DNA of 64,000 bases from Streptomyces cupreus (GCF_014257025.1 NZ_JACMSF010000044.1:1-64000), one strand, 5' to 3'; shown: positions 17,178 through 25,046, numbered from the stretch's first letter. Notes: generated by a model not told the origin, from the sequence alone. Numbers and translations are program-made.

Positions 17178-17750
17178 TCAGCGCAGGTCGAGCCGCATCA
17201 GGATGCGGGGGTGTCCGGCCAGCACCGAGGTGGTGTCGGCGACGTGGACGAACCCGGCGCGCTCGAAGTTCTTGCGGAGACCGGCGTACGCCATCGTCAA
17301 GTCGACCTTGGCGTCGCCGTTGTCGAGGGGGTACGCCTCGACGACCGGTGCGCCCTGGGCGCGGGCGAACTCCACCGCGCCCTCGATGAGGGCGTGCGAG
17401 ATTCCCTGCTTGCGGTGGCCGGGGCGGACCCGGATGCACCACAGCGACCAGACCGGCAGTTCGTCGACGTGCGGGATCTTGCGGTTGCGGGCGAAGGAGG
17501 TCTCCGCGCGCGGGGCCACGGCGGCCCAGCCGACCGGTTCGTCGCCGTCGTAGGCGATCACCCCGGGAGGAGGGTCGGCCCGGCACAGCTCGGCGACGTA
17601 CTCGCCGCGGGCCGGGCCGCGCAGCTCCTTGTTGAGCTTGGACGGGATCCGATAGCTCAGGCACCAGCAGACGTTGGCTCCGGGTGACTTCGGGCCGAGC
17701 ACGGCCCGGACGTCCTCGAAGACCGACGCGGGACGAACCTCGATGGTCAT
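17178..17750 (-). CDS. GNAT family N-acetyltransferase
   Basis: A 190-residue acetyltransferase. The acetyl-CoA site is visible as VRPGHRKQGISHALI (a variant of the R/Q-x-x-G-x-G/A loop). VGWAAVAPR and LWCIRV strands precede it. The N-terminal stretch with CWCLSYRI and the ending HPRILMRLDLR resemble a family of uncharacterised actinobacterial GNAT enzymes. ATG 17750 was chosen; the frame stays open upstream into the recA promoter region, but no family similarity is seen there. The substrate is unknown. It is divergent from recA. Confidence 0.82.
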   Translation of the reverse strand: MTIEVRPASVFEDVRAVLGPKSPGANVCWCLSYRIPSKLNKELRGPARGEYVAELCRADPPPGVIAYDGDEPVGWAAVAPRAETSFARNRKIPHVDELPVWSLWCIRVRPGHRKQGISHALIEGAVEFARAQGAPVVEAYPLDNGDAKVDLTMAYAGLRKNFERAGFVHVADTTSVLAGHPRILMRLDLR

Positions 17751-17835
17751 GGCTGCACGATAGAACCAAGGGGTTCCGCGATGCCGACGATGTTTCCCAC
17801 CCGTCGTCGACCCGTCGGGCGCCCGTGTGGTGCCC

Positions 17836-17865
17836 TTGACACGAAAATCGAACATCCATTCTTAT
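17836..17865 (+). promoter_or_regulatory. recA promoter, proposed -35 and -10
   Basis: TTGACA (17836-17841) and TCTTAT (17860-17865) are spaced by 18 nt. I recall a similar arrangement described for recA in other Streptomyces. The SOS box lies between and over the -10 side, as expected for LexA blocking RNA polymerase. Confidence 0.55.
17849..17862 (+). promoter_or_regulatory. LexA (SOS) box of recA
   Basis: CGAACATCCATTCT fits the Gram-positive SOS pattern CGAAC-N4-GTTCG with a degenerate right half (ATTCT). It overlaps the proposed recA promoter and lies about 165 nt before the start codon. LexA itself is encoded at 57.2 kb. Confidence 0.7.
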
Positions 17866-17927
17866 GGAATCTCCGGCGGGGCTCTCGGTGGGTTGTTTGC
17901 CCTGGTTTCGATAGGGAAGTGCCCGAG

Positions 17928-17936
17928 TTATCCACA
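17928..17936 (+). promoter_or_regulatory. Consensus DnaA box in the recA leader
   Basis: TTATCCACA is an exact match to the classical DnaA 9-mer. It sits between the proposed recA promoter and the start codon. A single box is not an origin; it may be fortuitous or regulatory. Confidence 0.4.
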
Positions 17937-18025
17937 GGCCGGACGGGCGTCGGGGCGCATTGTCAGTGGCAGGCGTTAGCGTCTTTGACGTGAAGCGATC
18001 GACTCAAGCAAATCGGGTGGAACCC

Positions 18026-19150
18026 ATGGCAGGAACCGACCGCGAGAAGGCCCTGGATGCCGCGCTCGCACAGATTGAACGGCAATTCGGCAAGGGCGCG
18101 GTCATGCGCATGGGCGAGCGGTCGAAGGAGCCCATCGAGGTCATCCCGACCGGGTCGACCGCGCTCGATGTGGCCCTCGGCGTCGGCGGTCTGCCGCGCG
18201 GCCGCGTCGTCGAGATCTACGGACCGGAGTCCTCCGGTAAGACGACCCTGACCCTGCACGCGGTGGCGAACGCCCAGAAGGCCGGCGGCCAGGTGGCCTT
18301 CGTGGACGCGGAGCACGCCCTCGACCCCGAGTACGCGAAGAAGCTCGGCGTCGACATCGACAACCTGATCCTGTCCCAGCCGGACAACGGCGAGCAGGCG
18401 CTGGAGATCGTGGACATGCTGGTCCGCTCCGGCGCCCTCGACCTCATCGTCATCGACTCCGTCGCCGCGCTCGTCCCGCGCGCGGAGATCGAGGGCGAGA
18501 TGGGCGACAGCCACGTCGGCCTTCAGGCCCGTCTGATGAGCCAGGCCCTGCGGAAGATCACCAGCGCGCTCAACCAGTCGAAGACCACCGCGATCTTCAT
18601 CAACCAGCTCCGCGAGAAGATCGGCGTGATGTTCGGCTCCCCGGAGACCACGACCGGTGGCCGGGCGCTGAAGTTCTACGCCTCGGTGCGTATCGACATC
18701 CGCCGCATCGAGACCTTGAAGGACGGCACCGAGGCTGTCGGCAACCGCACCCGCTGCAAGGTCGTCAAGAACAAGGTCGCGCCGCCCTTCAAGCAGGCCG
18801 AGTTCGACATCCTCTACGGCCATGGCATCAGCCGCGAGGGCGGCCTGATCGACATGGGCGTGGAGCACGGCTTCGTCCGCAAGGCCGGCGCCTGGTACAC
18901 GTACGAGGGCGACCAGCTCGGTCAGGGCAAGGAGAACGCGCGCAACTTCCTGAAGGACAACCCCGACCTGGCCAACGAGATCGAGAAGAAGATCAAGGAG
19001 AAGCTGGGCGTCGGCGTGCGTCCGGAGGAGCCGGCCGCCGAGCCGGGTGCGGACGCCGCGGGTTCCGCCGCCGCGGACGAGGCCGCCAAGACGGTGCCCG
19101 CTCCGGCCGCGGCCAAGGCTGCCAAGACCAAGGCCGCCGCCAAGAGCTGA
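18026..19150 (+). CDS. recA: Recombinase RecA
   Basis: A 374-residue recombinase, the usual Streptomyces length. It forms filaments on single-stranded DNA, drives strand exchange and triggers LexA self-cleavage. Walker A GPESSGKT is at residues 66-73. LIVIDSVAALVPRAE (Walker B) and the L2 loop FGSPETTTGGRALKF are intact. The C-terminal 45 residues are Ala/Lys/Glu-rich. ATG 18026 (MAGTDREKALDAAL) matches the family start; an in-frame codon at 17960 would add an unrelated leader. The gene follows an SOS box, and recX starts 4 nt after its stop, so recAX form an operon. Confidence 0.98.
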   Translation: MAGTDREKALDAALAQIERQFGKGAVMRMGERSKEPIEVIPTGSTALDVALGVGGLPRGRVVEIYGPESSGKTTLTLHAVANAQKAGGQVAFVDAEHALDPEYAKKLGVDIDNLILSQPDNGEQALEIVDMLVRSGALDLIVIDSVAALVPRAEIEGEMGDSHVGLQARLMSQALRKITSALNQSKTTAIFINQLREKIGVMFGSPETTTGGRALKFYASVRIDIRRIETLKDGTEAVGNRTRCKVVKNKVAPPFKQAEFDILYGHGISREGGLIDMGVEHGFVRKAGAWYTYEGDQLGQGKENARNFLKDNPDLANEIEKKIKEKLGVGVRPEEPAAEPGADAAGSAAADEAAKTVPAPAAAKAAKTKAAAKS

Positions 19151-19153
19151 CCC

Positions 19154-20002
19154 GTGACACGACGAACCGACTGGGCCGAGTACGCCTACCCGGACCCGCC
19201 CTATGAGCGGGACGGGAGAGGCGTCGCGGGTTCCGCCGAGACGGGCGGCGAGTACAGCTCTGAGGGGCCGTACGACGAAGACGGCGCCCCCGGCACGGAC
19301 GGACCGTACGGCGGCGGGCGCCGGGTGAGCGGTGGCCCGGCGTCGGAGGCCGATGAGCTCGCCGGCGGTTCGCGCCGGAGAGCCGGCGGGGCTCGTGGCG
19401 CGGGCGGCGCCCGGGGGCGTCGCCGGCGCGGTCGCGAAGAGCCGTCCGGTGAGGACGGAGGCACCTCCGCCTCGTCGAGGGCCGAGAAGGGGGAGCCCCC
19501 GGGGGACCCGGTGGAGCGGGCACGGGCGATCTGCCTGCGCCTGCTCACCGGGACTCCACGCACCCGCAAGCAGCTCGCCGACGCCCTGCGCAAGCGGGAG
19601 ATCCCGGACGAGGCCGCGGAGGAGGTGCTGTCGCGGTTCGAGGAGGTCGGACTGATCAACGACAGCGCGTTCGCGGACGCCTGGGTGGAGTCCCGGCACC
19701 ACGGGCGGGGGCTGGCCCGGCGGGCGCTCGCCCAGGAGCTGCGGACCAAGGGCGTCGACTCCTCGCTGATCGACGCGGCCGTCGGTCAGCTCGACTCCGA
19801 GCAGGAGGAGGCGACCGCGCGCGAACTCGTCGCCCGCAAGCTCCGCTCCACCCAGGGCCTCGACCGCGACAAGCGTCTGCGCCGCCTCGCCGGGATGCTG
19901 GCCCGCAAGGGGTATCCCGAGGGGATGGCGCTTCGGGTGGTCCGGCAGGCGTTGGAGGGGGAGGGGGAGGAGACGGAGTTTCTGGAGGGCGAGGGGTACT
20001 GA
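19154..20002 (+). CDS. recX: Regulatory protein RecX with long N-terminal extension
   Basis: RecX binds RecA filaments and limits their extension. Of 282 residues, only the last 165 or so form the three-helix-repeat RecX domain (RARAICLRLLTGTPRTRKQL ... VGLINDSAFADAWVESRH ... RLRRLAGMLARKGYPEGMAL). Residues 1-115 are Gly/Arg/Glu-rich and probably disordered, making the protein much longer than typical RecX (about 150-170). GTG 19154 starts 4 nt after recA. A late start near residue 110 has no suitable codon plus ribosome site that I can see, so the extension is probably translated. Directly after its TGA the same frame continues into a binding-protein remnant. Confidence 0.92.
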   Translation: MTRRTDWAEYAYPDPPYERDGRGVAGSAETGGEYSSEGPYDEDGAPGTDGPYGGGRRVSGGPASEADELAGGSRRRAGGARGAGGARGRRRRGREEPSGEDGGTSASSRAEKGEPPGDPVERARAICLRLLTGTPRTRKQLADALRKREIPDEAAEEVLSRFEEVGLINDSAFADAWVESRHHGRGLARRALAQELRTKGVDSSLIDAAVGQLDSEQEEATARELVARKLRSTQGLDRDKRLRRLAGMLARKGYPEGMALRVVRQALEGEGEETEFLEGEGY

Positions 20003-20341
20003 CGCGGGGCATCGGACGCCCCGCTGGACCTGGACTACGCGTTCGTCGCCAACGAGGCGATGGCCTTCGCCGTCCGCAAGGCCGTCGACGCGGCCGGCGC
20101 CCAGGACGTCAGGGTCGTCACGGTCAACGGCACCGACGAGGGGCTGGCCCCGCTCAAGGACGGCCGGTTCGCCGCGACCGTCGCCAACTCGGCCGCGGAC
20201 ACCGGCGAACTGGCGGTGACGAACACGACCTCCCTCCTGTGTGACTCGGACGCCGAGAGAATCGCCCACACCCCGGTCCGCCTGGTGACCAAGAGCAACG
20301 CGGACACGGCACCGCTCTACTGCCCGCCGGACGTGCCGTGA
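20003..20341 (+). pseudogene. C-terminal remnant of a sugar ABC transporter substrate-binding protein
   Basis: The 112 codons after the recX TGA, in the same frame, resemble the C-terminal lobe of ribose/sugar-type periplasmic binding proteins. They read LDLDYAFVANEAMAFAVRK, then VVTVNGTDEGLAPLKDGRF and AATVANSAADTGELAV, and close with TPVRLVTKSNADT. The N-terminal two thirds, signal peptide and transporter partners are missing. An ATG at 20060 could start a 93-residue peptide but lacks a ribosome site that I can recognise. The remnant is most likely a decayed gene left beside recX; translation by stop-codon readthrough is conceivable but unsupported. Confidence 0.7.
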
Positions 20342-20378
20342 GGTGCGCCCCTTCGGAACCCGCCACGCGGGGGGCCCG

Positions 20379-20786
20379 TCACGCGGGATCCGTCACCGGC
20401 AGCCCCGCCGCCCGCCAGGCCTGGAACCCCCCGGCCAGATCGGTCGCCCGATGCAACCCCAGCCGGTGCAGCGACTCCGCCGCCAAGCTGGACGCGTACC
20501 CCTCGTTGCAGAACAGCACCACCCGCAGGTCGTGGCCGCTCGCCTCCGGCACCCGATGGCTCCCGCGCGGATCCAGCCGCCACTCCAGCTCGTTGCGCTC
20601 GACCACCAGCGCCCCCGGGACCAGCCCGTCCCGCTCCCGCAGTGCCTCGTACCTGATGTCCACCAGCAGCGCCTCGCCGGACTGGGCGGCATCGTAGGCC
20701 TCGTGGGGCTCCACGCGCGCGTACGTCGCGCGGACCCGCTCCAGCAACTCGTCGATCCCGACGGGCCGTTCACCGAGGCCGCTCAC
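20379..20786 (-). CDS. Rhodanese-like domain protein
   Basis: A 135-residue single-domain rhodanese. The active-site loop is FCNEGYASS with the catalytic cysteine in place. LLVDIRYEALRERDGLVPGA is the conserved N-terminal block (RY replaces the more usual DVR start) and the fold ends with LAGGFQAWRAAGLPV. Such proteins carry a persulfide sulfur between partners. Its start overlaps the stop of the upstream cysteine dioxygenase gene by 4 nt, so the pair is translationally coupled and probably acts in cysteine sulfur oxidation or persulfide handling. Confidence 0.9.
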   Translation of the reverse strand: MSGLGERPVGIDELLERVRATYARVEPHEAYDAAQSGEALLVDIRYEALRERDGLVPGALVVERNELEWRLDPRGSHRVPEASGHDLRVVLFCNEGYASSLAAESLHRLGLHRATDLAGGFQAWRAAGLPVTDPA

Positions 20787-21313
20787 TGCCAGTCCTCCGG
20801 CCGCTCCACCTGCTCCAGACGCAGGATCGGCCCGCTGCGGCTGTAACGGCGGATCCGGGGCAGCGGCGGATAGTAGGCGTGGACGGAGATCGCGTGCCGG
20901 TCGAGGGACTCGTTGAGGACCTCGTGGACATGGTGGCGGCCGAAGGAGCGGCCCTTGCCGGCCGGCAGCCTGCGTTCCCGGTCGACGTCCTCGCTGAGTT
21001 CCAGGGTCTTCCAGCCGTCCGTGGGCAGCCGGGCGGCGAGCGAGTTCTCCTTCAGCTCACCGGTCGCCGTCAGGAACGCGCCGACCGAGTCCGCGTGGTC
21101 GTGCCAGCCGGTGCCCGAGCCCGGCGGCCAGCCGATCAGCCAGGCCTCACTGCCGGCGGGCCCTTCCAGACGCACCCAGGTGCGGCCCTCGGGGTCGAGC
21201 GGGAGCGAGGCGATCAGCTCGGCGTCGGCGGCGGTGCGCCGTACGAAATCGAGGAGGTCCGCCTGCGTGGGAGCAGTGGAAACGGAAGAGGAAAGGGAAG
21301 GCGAGACAGACAC
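20783..21313 (-). CDS. Cysteine dioxygenase family protein
   Basis: A 176-residue cupin that in this family adds O2 to the cysteine thiol to give cysteine sulfinate. Iron ligands are visible as His71 and His73 (GWHDHADSVGAF), with the third in the GRHHVHEVLNES block (one of His127, 128 or 130). The Tyr of HAYYPPL near the end is conserved in the family. GTG 21313 start (MSVSPSLSSS). It is the first gene of a two-gene operon with the rhodanese. A 3-mercaptopropionate dioxygenase is possible, because the two activities are hard to separate by motif. Confidence 0.9.
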   Translation of the reverse strand: MSVSPSLSSSVSTAPTQADLLDFVRRTAADAELIASLPLDPEGRTWVRLEGPAGSEAWLIGWPPGSGTGWHDHADSVGAFLTATGELKENSLAARLPTDGWKTLELSEDVDRERRLPAGKGRSFGRHHVHEVLNESLDRHAISVHAYYPPLPRIRRYSRSGPILRLEQVERPEDWQ

Positions 21314-21332
21314 TTCGACCGTCCTGATGAGG

Positions 21333-21346
21333 GTTCGCGAGGAGCG
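21333..21346 (+). promoter_or_regulatory. ClgR-like motif upstream of the cysteine dioxygenase gene
   Basis: GTTCGC-GAGGA-GCG matches the reported ClgR operator pattern GTTCGC-N5-GCG. It lies 20 nt before the cysteine dioxygenase start on the opposite strand. With such G+C-rich DNA a chance match is quite possible. Confidence 0.25.
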
Positions 21347-21386
21347 CGCGATGACACATCGGCCGCGCCCGGAAAGGAGTGGAGAG

Positions 21387-21428
21387 ATGCGAATTCAGCA
21401 GGACCGGGTACACATGCAGCCCGCGTAG
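21387..21428 (+). CDS. Possible 13-residue leader peptide
   Basis: A very short frame (MRIQQDRVHMQPA, stop TAG) has an excellent ribosome site (AAGGAG, 8 nt upstream). It is divergent from the cysteine dioxygenase operon, with 73 nt between the two start codons. No known downstream gene follows on this strand; the next 120 nt hold only a weak open frame before the convergent monooxygenase. On the opposite strand the same stretch encodes the tiny frame MCTRSC, upstream of the cysteine dioxygenase. Either could be a cysteine- or sulfur-sensing leader, but the evidence is only the ribosome site and the location. Confidence 0.35.
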   Translation: MRIQQDRVHMQPA

Positions 21429-21548
21429 CGGACGAGGTCCACATGGACCTTCCGCCACAGGTGCACACAGGTGTCGGTCACGATCCGGAGTACACCATGG
21501 CGGTGCGGACCGGTCAACTCACCATCAACATATGGACGGTGGGCCCGC

Positions 21549-23150
21549 TCAGCGTGACCCCGCCGTCGTCGCCTCCGCCCCCGACTCCACCGGACCGCCC
21601 AGCGTCGCCTCCGCTGCCGCGTACAGGTCGGCGGGACGCACCCCGCCGAGCGCCGTGACGAGGTGGCCGTCGGGCCGGATCAGCAGGACGCTGTGCGCGG
21701 GGGCGCCCGGGTAGCTCTCGGCGACCAGCAGCTCCGCCGGATGCGGCAGCGCCGTCACGGCCGCCGCGAGCCTGGGCATGATCCCGGCGGTCACCCAGTG
21801 CTTGCGGTCCCACACACCCGTGCCCGGAGCGATCAGCAGCACCAGCAGCGCCCCTCGGCCGAGCCGGTCCCGCAGCCGTACGAACGAGCCGTCCTCCGCG
21901 GTCACCCGTACATCGGCGGCCGGCGCGCCCACGGGCGTGTCGACGGACACCTCGCCCTCCAGATGCCGGGGCGCGAGCGGCGAGTCGGCGTACGCCCCCG
22001 GCGCGCCCAGCGCCCCGCGCCCCAAGTGGCCCTCCGCGAGCAGCGTGTCATGGCCCCGGGCCGAGCCGGGGACGTACGACCGCAGGCCCCCGCCGCCGCG
22101 CAGCAGCGGCAGCGCCTGGTCGGCGGCGCGCAGCCGGGCGGCGACGACCGCGCGCCGCTCCGTCTGGTAGCTGTCCAGCAGCGCCTCGTGCGGCCCGTGA
22201 TGCCAGGCCAGCGCCAGCTTCCAGGCGAGGTTGTCGGCGTCCCGGAGCCCCTCGTCGAGCCCGTGCGTGCCGAGCGCCCCGAGCAGATGCGCCGCGTCCC
22301 CGGCAAGAAACACCCGCCCGGCCCGCCAGCGCCGCGCCAGCCGGTGGTGCACGGTGTGGACGCCGGTGTCGAGGAGTTCGTACGGCGGTGTCGAGCCGTC
22401 CGTCCAGCCCGCGAGCGTCTCCCGGACGCGGGCCACCAGCAGATCGGGTGTGACCAGGTCCTTGCTGCCCGGCGGGAGCAGCCAGTCCAGCCGCCAGGCC
22501 CCGTCCGGCAGCGGGCGCGCCGTGATCTCGCCGGCCGACGGGCCCGAGGTCCGCCATGGCGGCACCCGGTGCAGCAACGCCTCGTCAGGGCGGGGGAGTT
22601 CGGCGCGCAGCGCGGCGACCGCGTGCCGTTCGACGGCCGTACGGCCGGGGAAGCGGATGTCCAGGAGCTTGCGCACGGTGGAGCGGGGGCCGTCGCAGCC
22701 GGCCAGGTAACTGCCGCGCCACCAGGTGCCCTTGGGGCCCCGGGTGTGGGCGGTGACGCCGGAGGACTCCTGTTCGATGCCGTCCAGGCGGCTGTCCACG
22801 GCGATCCTCACCAGCCGCTCCCCGGCCAGGGCCGCGCGCAGGGCGCCGGTCAGGACGTGCTGGGCGATGTGCACGGGCGCCGAGTCGTCGAAGGACACCT
22901 CGCGCATCACCTGCTTGCGCCGCATCGACCGCCATCCGGCCCAGCGGCAACCGGCCTGCGCGACCGGAAGCCCGGTCAGCCGCTCCATCAGGGCGGCGGT
23001 GTCCTCGCGCAGCACGACGGTGCGCGCGAGACGGGGTTCGTCCTTGCCGGGCCCCTCGTCGAGGACGACCGACGGCACCTCCTGACGCGCCAGCGCCAGG
23101 GCGAGCGTGAGCCCGACGGGCCCCGCTCCGACGATGATCACCGGGTCCAC
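21549..23150 (-). CDS. FAD-dependent aromatic hydroxylase (PheA/TfdB type)
   Basis: A 533-residue flavoprotein monooxygenase. The N-terminal dinucleotide fold VIIVGAGPVGLTLALALAR starts at residue 4. GCDGPRSTVRKLL gives the DG motif near residue 155. GRVFLAGDAAHLLGALGTHG then GLRDADNLAWKLALA gives the GD motif, although the usual PP-x-GG after GDAAH is altered. A thioredoxin-like C-terminal domain follows. Family members hydroxylate phenols or polyketide intermediates with NAD(P)H and O2. I chose GTG 23150, just before the nucleotide fold, with a CAGGGGGC site upstream; an ATG at 23240 is possible. No biosynthetic partner lies beside it. Confidence 0.85.
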   Translation of the reverse strand: MDPVIIVGAGPVGLTLALALARQEVPSVVLDEGPGKDEPRLARTVVLREDTAALMERLTGLPVAQAGCRWAGWRSMRRKQVMREVSFDDSAPVHIAQHVLTGALRAALAGERLVRIAVDSRLDGIEQESSGVTAHTRGPKGTWWRGSYLAGCDGPRSTVRKLLDIRFPGRTAVERHAVAALRAELPRPDEALLHRVPPWRTSGPSAGEITARPLPDGAWRLDWLLPPGSKDLVTPDLLVARVRETLAGWTDGSTPPYELLDTGVHTVHHRLARRWRAGRVFLAGDAAHLLGALGTHGLDEGLRDADNLAWKLALAWHHGPHEALLDSYQTERRAVVAARLRAADQALPLLRGGGGLRSYVPGSARGHDTLLAEGHLGRGALGAPGAYADSPLAPRHLEGEVSVDTPVGAPAADVRVTAEDGSFVRLRDRLGRGALLVLLIAPGTGVWDRKHWVTAGIMPRLAAAVTALPHPAELLVAESYPGAPAHSVLLIRPDGHLVTALGGVRPADLYAAAEATLGGPVESGAEATTAGSR

Positions 23151-23266
23151 GGCGTGGCGCCCCCTGCCCGCGGCGGTGCCCCGAGGGACGTGTGTGAACA
23201 GGAGGTTTGAGCAGGGTGCACGATCACAGAACGTATGCAACCCATTGCCGGTGCTTGCGTCAAGTG

Positions 23267-23301
23267 ACGGAAGGCAGTGGCGATCATGCCACTGCCTCCG
23301 T
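23267..23301 (-). terminator. Hairpin at the end of gluABCD
   Basis: Inverted repeat with GGCAGTGGC / GCCACTGCC arms extended by 5 more pairs past a 1-nt bulge, 6-nt loop. It begins about 50 nt downstream of the gluD stop on the minus strand and fits an operon terminator. Confidence 0.7.
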
Positions 23302-23349
23302 GTTGTTCACGCCATGGTTCGCGTGTCGCTCAGGTCACTTGACTGCCTG

Positions 23350-24255
23350 TCAGACGATGTCGCCCTTGCCGGTCCCGGGGGTGCCGATCTCCGCGGCGTT
23401 GAGCTCGTCGACATCCTCGGCGCCGAGCACCGCGCCCGTGCTGCGCTTGCTGCGCCGCAGCCTGGCCTCCAGCCAGCCGGCGAAGCTGGTCAGGATGAAG
23501 TTCAGGACGATGAAGATGACCGCCACCACGATGAAGCTCGGGATGACGTTGGCGTAGTTCGCCGCGAGCGTGCCGCGCGCGTTCAGCAGCTCGGTGAAGC
23601 CGAGCATCACGCCGCCCAGCGCGGTGTCCTTCACGATGACGACCAACTGGCTGACGATGGCCGGGAGCATCGCCGTGACCGCCTGCGGGAGCAGGATGGT
23701 GGTCATCGTCTGGCCCTTGCGCAGACCGATCGCCTGGGCGGCCTCCGTCTGCCCCTTGGGCAGCGCGAGGATGCCCGCGCGGACGATCTCGGCGAGGACC
23801 GAGGCGTTGTAGAGCACCAGGCCGGTGACGACCGCGTAGAGGGGCCGGTCCGCGCTGCTGACGTCCGTGTAGCGGGCGTAGAACTCGTTGGCGAACAGCA
23901 TCAGCAGCAGCACCGGGATGGCCCGGAAGAACTCGACCACGGCGCCCGCCGGCATCCGCACCCAGCGGTGGTCCGACATACGGGAGATACCGAAGAAGGC
24001 GCCCAGCGGCAGCGCGATGATCATCGCGAGCGCCGCTGCCTTGAGGGTGTCGCCAAGACCGGGCAGCAGATAGGTCGTCCAGGCCTCGGACTGGGTGAAC
24101 GGCTCCCACAGGGCCCACCTCAGCTGGCCCTTGTCGTCCATCACCTGCCAGATCCACCACGCCAGCAGAGCGAGCAGGACGAAGAACACGACAGAGAAGA
24201 GCAGATTGCGCCGCTTGGCCTTGGGGCCGGGGGCGTCGTACAGAACGGAGGTCAC
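23350..24255 (-). CDS. gluD: Glutamate ABC transporter permease GluD
   Basis: A 301-residue inner-membrane permease of the HisM/GlnP family. The EAA loop that contacts the ATPase is visible as EAAQAIGLRKGQ followed by ILLPQAV. Five to six hydrophobic helices are present, and the charged C-terminal tail (about 40 residues) extends beyond the usual domain. It is the last gene of gluABCD, and its start overlaps the gluC stop by 4 nt. Assignment to glutamate comes from synteny with recA-recX and the complete four-gene order; aspartate or glutamine transport cannot be excluded. Confidence 0.92.
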   Translation of the reverse strand: MTSVLYDAPGPKAKRRNLLFSVVFFVLLALLAWWIWQVMDDKGQLRWALWEPFTQSEAWTTYLLPGLGDTLKAAALAMIIALPLGAFFGISRMSDHRWVRMPAGAVVEFFRAIPVLLLMLFANEFYARYTDVSSADRPLYAVVTGLVLYNASVLAEIVRAGILALPKGQTEAAQAIGLRKGQTMTTILLPQAVTAMLPAIVSQLVVIVKDTALGGVMLGFTELLNARGTLAANYANVIPSFIVVAVIFIVLNFILTSFAGWLEARLRRSKRSTGAVLGAEDVDELNAAEIGTPGTGKGDIV

Positions 24256-24929
24256 CGCTTCACCGCCAGTCGCTTGCTCAGCCAGCCCAGGAACAGACCG
24301 GTGGGCAGGGTAAGTACCACGAAACCGAAGGCGAAGATCGCGCCGATGAGCAGCGTCTGGGCCTCGTTCTCGATCATTTCCTTCATCAGCAGGGCCGCTT
24401 CCGCGACACCGATCGTGGCCGCCACGGTCGTGTTCTTGGTCAGCGCGATCAGCACGTTGGCCAGCGGGCCGATGACCGAGCGGAACGCCTGCGGCAGGAC
24501 GATGAGCCGGAGCACCTGGCTGAAGCTCAGCCCGATGGCCCGGGCCGCCTCGGCCTGTCCGACCGGCACGGTGTTGATGCCGGAGCGCAGCGCCTCACAG
24601 ACGAAGGCGGCGGTGTAGGCGACCAGGCCGAGGATCGCCAGGCGGAAGCCCTGGGCCTCGAAGTCGTCGGGCGCGCCCATCGTCATACCGAAGATGTCGG
24701 CGAGGCCGAGCGAGGTGAAGACGATGATGACGGTCAGGGGGATGTTCCGGACGATGTTCACATAACTGGTGCCGAAGCCGCGCATCAGAGGAACCGGGCT
24801 GACCCGCATGGCCGCCAGCAAGGTGCCCCAGATCAGGGAACCTACGGCAGAGAAGAAGGTGAGCTGCACCGTCACCCAGAAGGCGCCCAGCAGGCTCGGG
24901 TCGTCATAGTCAGAAAGAAAGTCGAACAC
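24252..24929 (-). CDS. gluC: Glutamate ABC transporter permease GluC
   Basis: A 225-residue permease partner of GluD. EAARAIGLSFSQ ... IVLPQAF is the EAA loop, and VNIVRNIPLTVIIVF matches the amino-acid permease signature. About five membrane helices. It begins with MFDFLSDYDDPSLLGAFW and is 4-nt overlapped with gluD. A 133-nt gap with a strong hairpin separates it from gluB, so the permease genes are probably expressed less than the binding protein. Confidence 0.93.
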   Translation of the reverse strand: MFDFLSDYDDPSLLGAFWVTVQLTFFSAVGSLIWGTLLAAMRVSPVPLMRGFGTSYVNIVRNIPLTVIIVFTSLGLADIFGMTMGAPDDFEAQGFRLAILGLVAYTAAFVCEALRSGINTVPVGQAEAARAIGLSFSQVLRLIVLPQAFRSVIGPLANVLIALTKNTTVAATIGVAEAALLMKEMIENEAQTLLIGAIFAFGFVVLTLPTGLFLGWLSKRLAVKR

Positions 24930-25007
24930 GATCTCCCGCGCTTCCGGGTGTGTGGCGTACGTGGTGTACGCGGCGGTCGTGTCGGGCCACCGTCGTACTG
25001 ACGTGCC

Positions 25008-25046
25008 GCGCCGCCGCCGTGAGGGTCAGGCCGACGGCGGCGGCGC
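25008..25046 (-). terminator. Hairpin between gluB and gluC
   Basis: Perfect 13-bp inverted repeat (arm GCGCCGCCGCCGT) with a 13-nt loop, inside the gluB-gluC gap. In ABC operons such stems act as partial terminators or mRNA-stabilising structures that favour the binding-protein message. Confidence 0.6.

Noticed and set aside
17928..17936. Replication origin near recA
   Set aside because: A single DnaA box without clustering, dnaA or dnaN; oriC is not expected here.
21442..21658. Small plus-strand frame (MDLPPQVHTGVGHDPEY...) after the leader peptide
   Set aside because: It has no ribosome site or family similarity and its Pro-rich second half lies antisense to the monooxygenase end.
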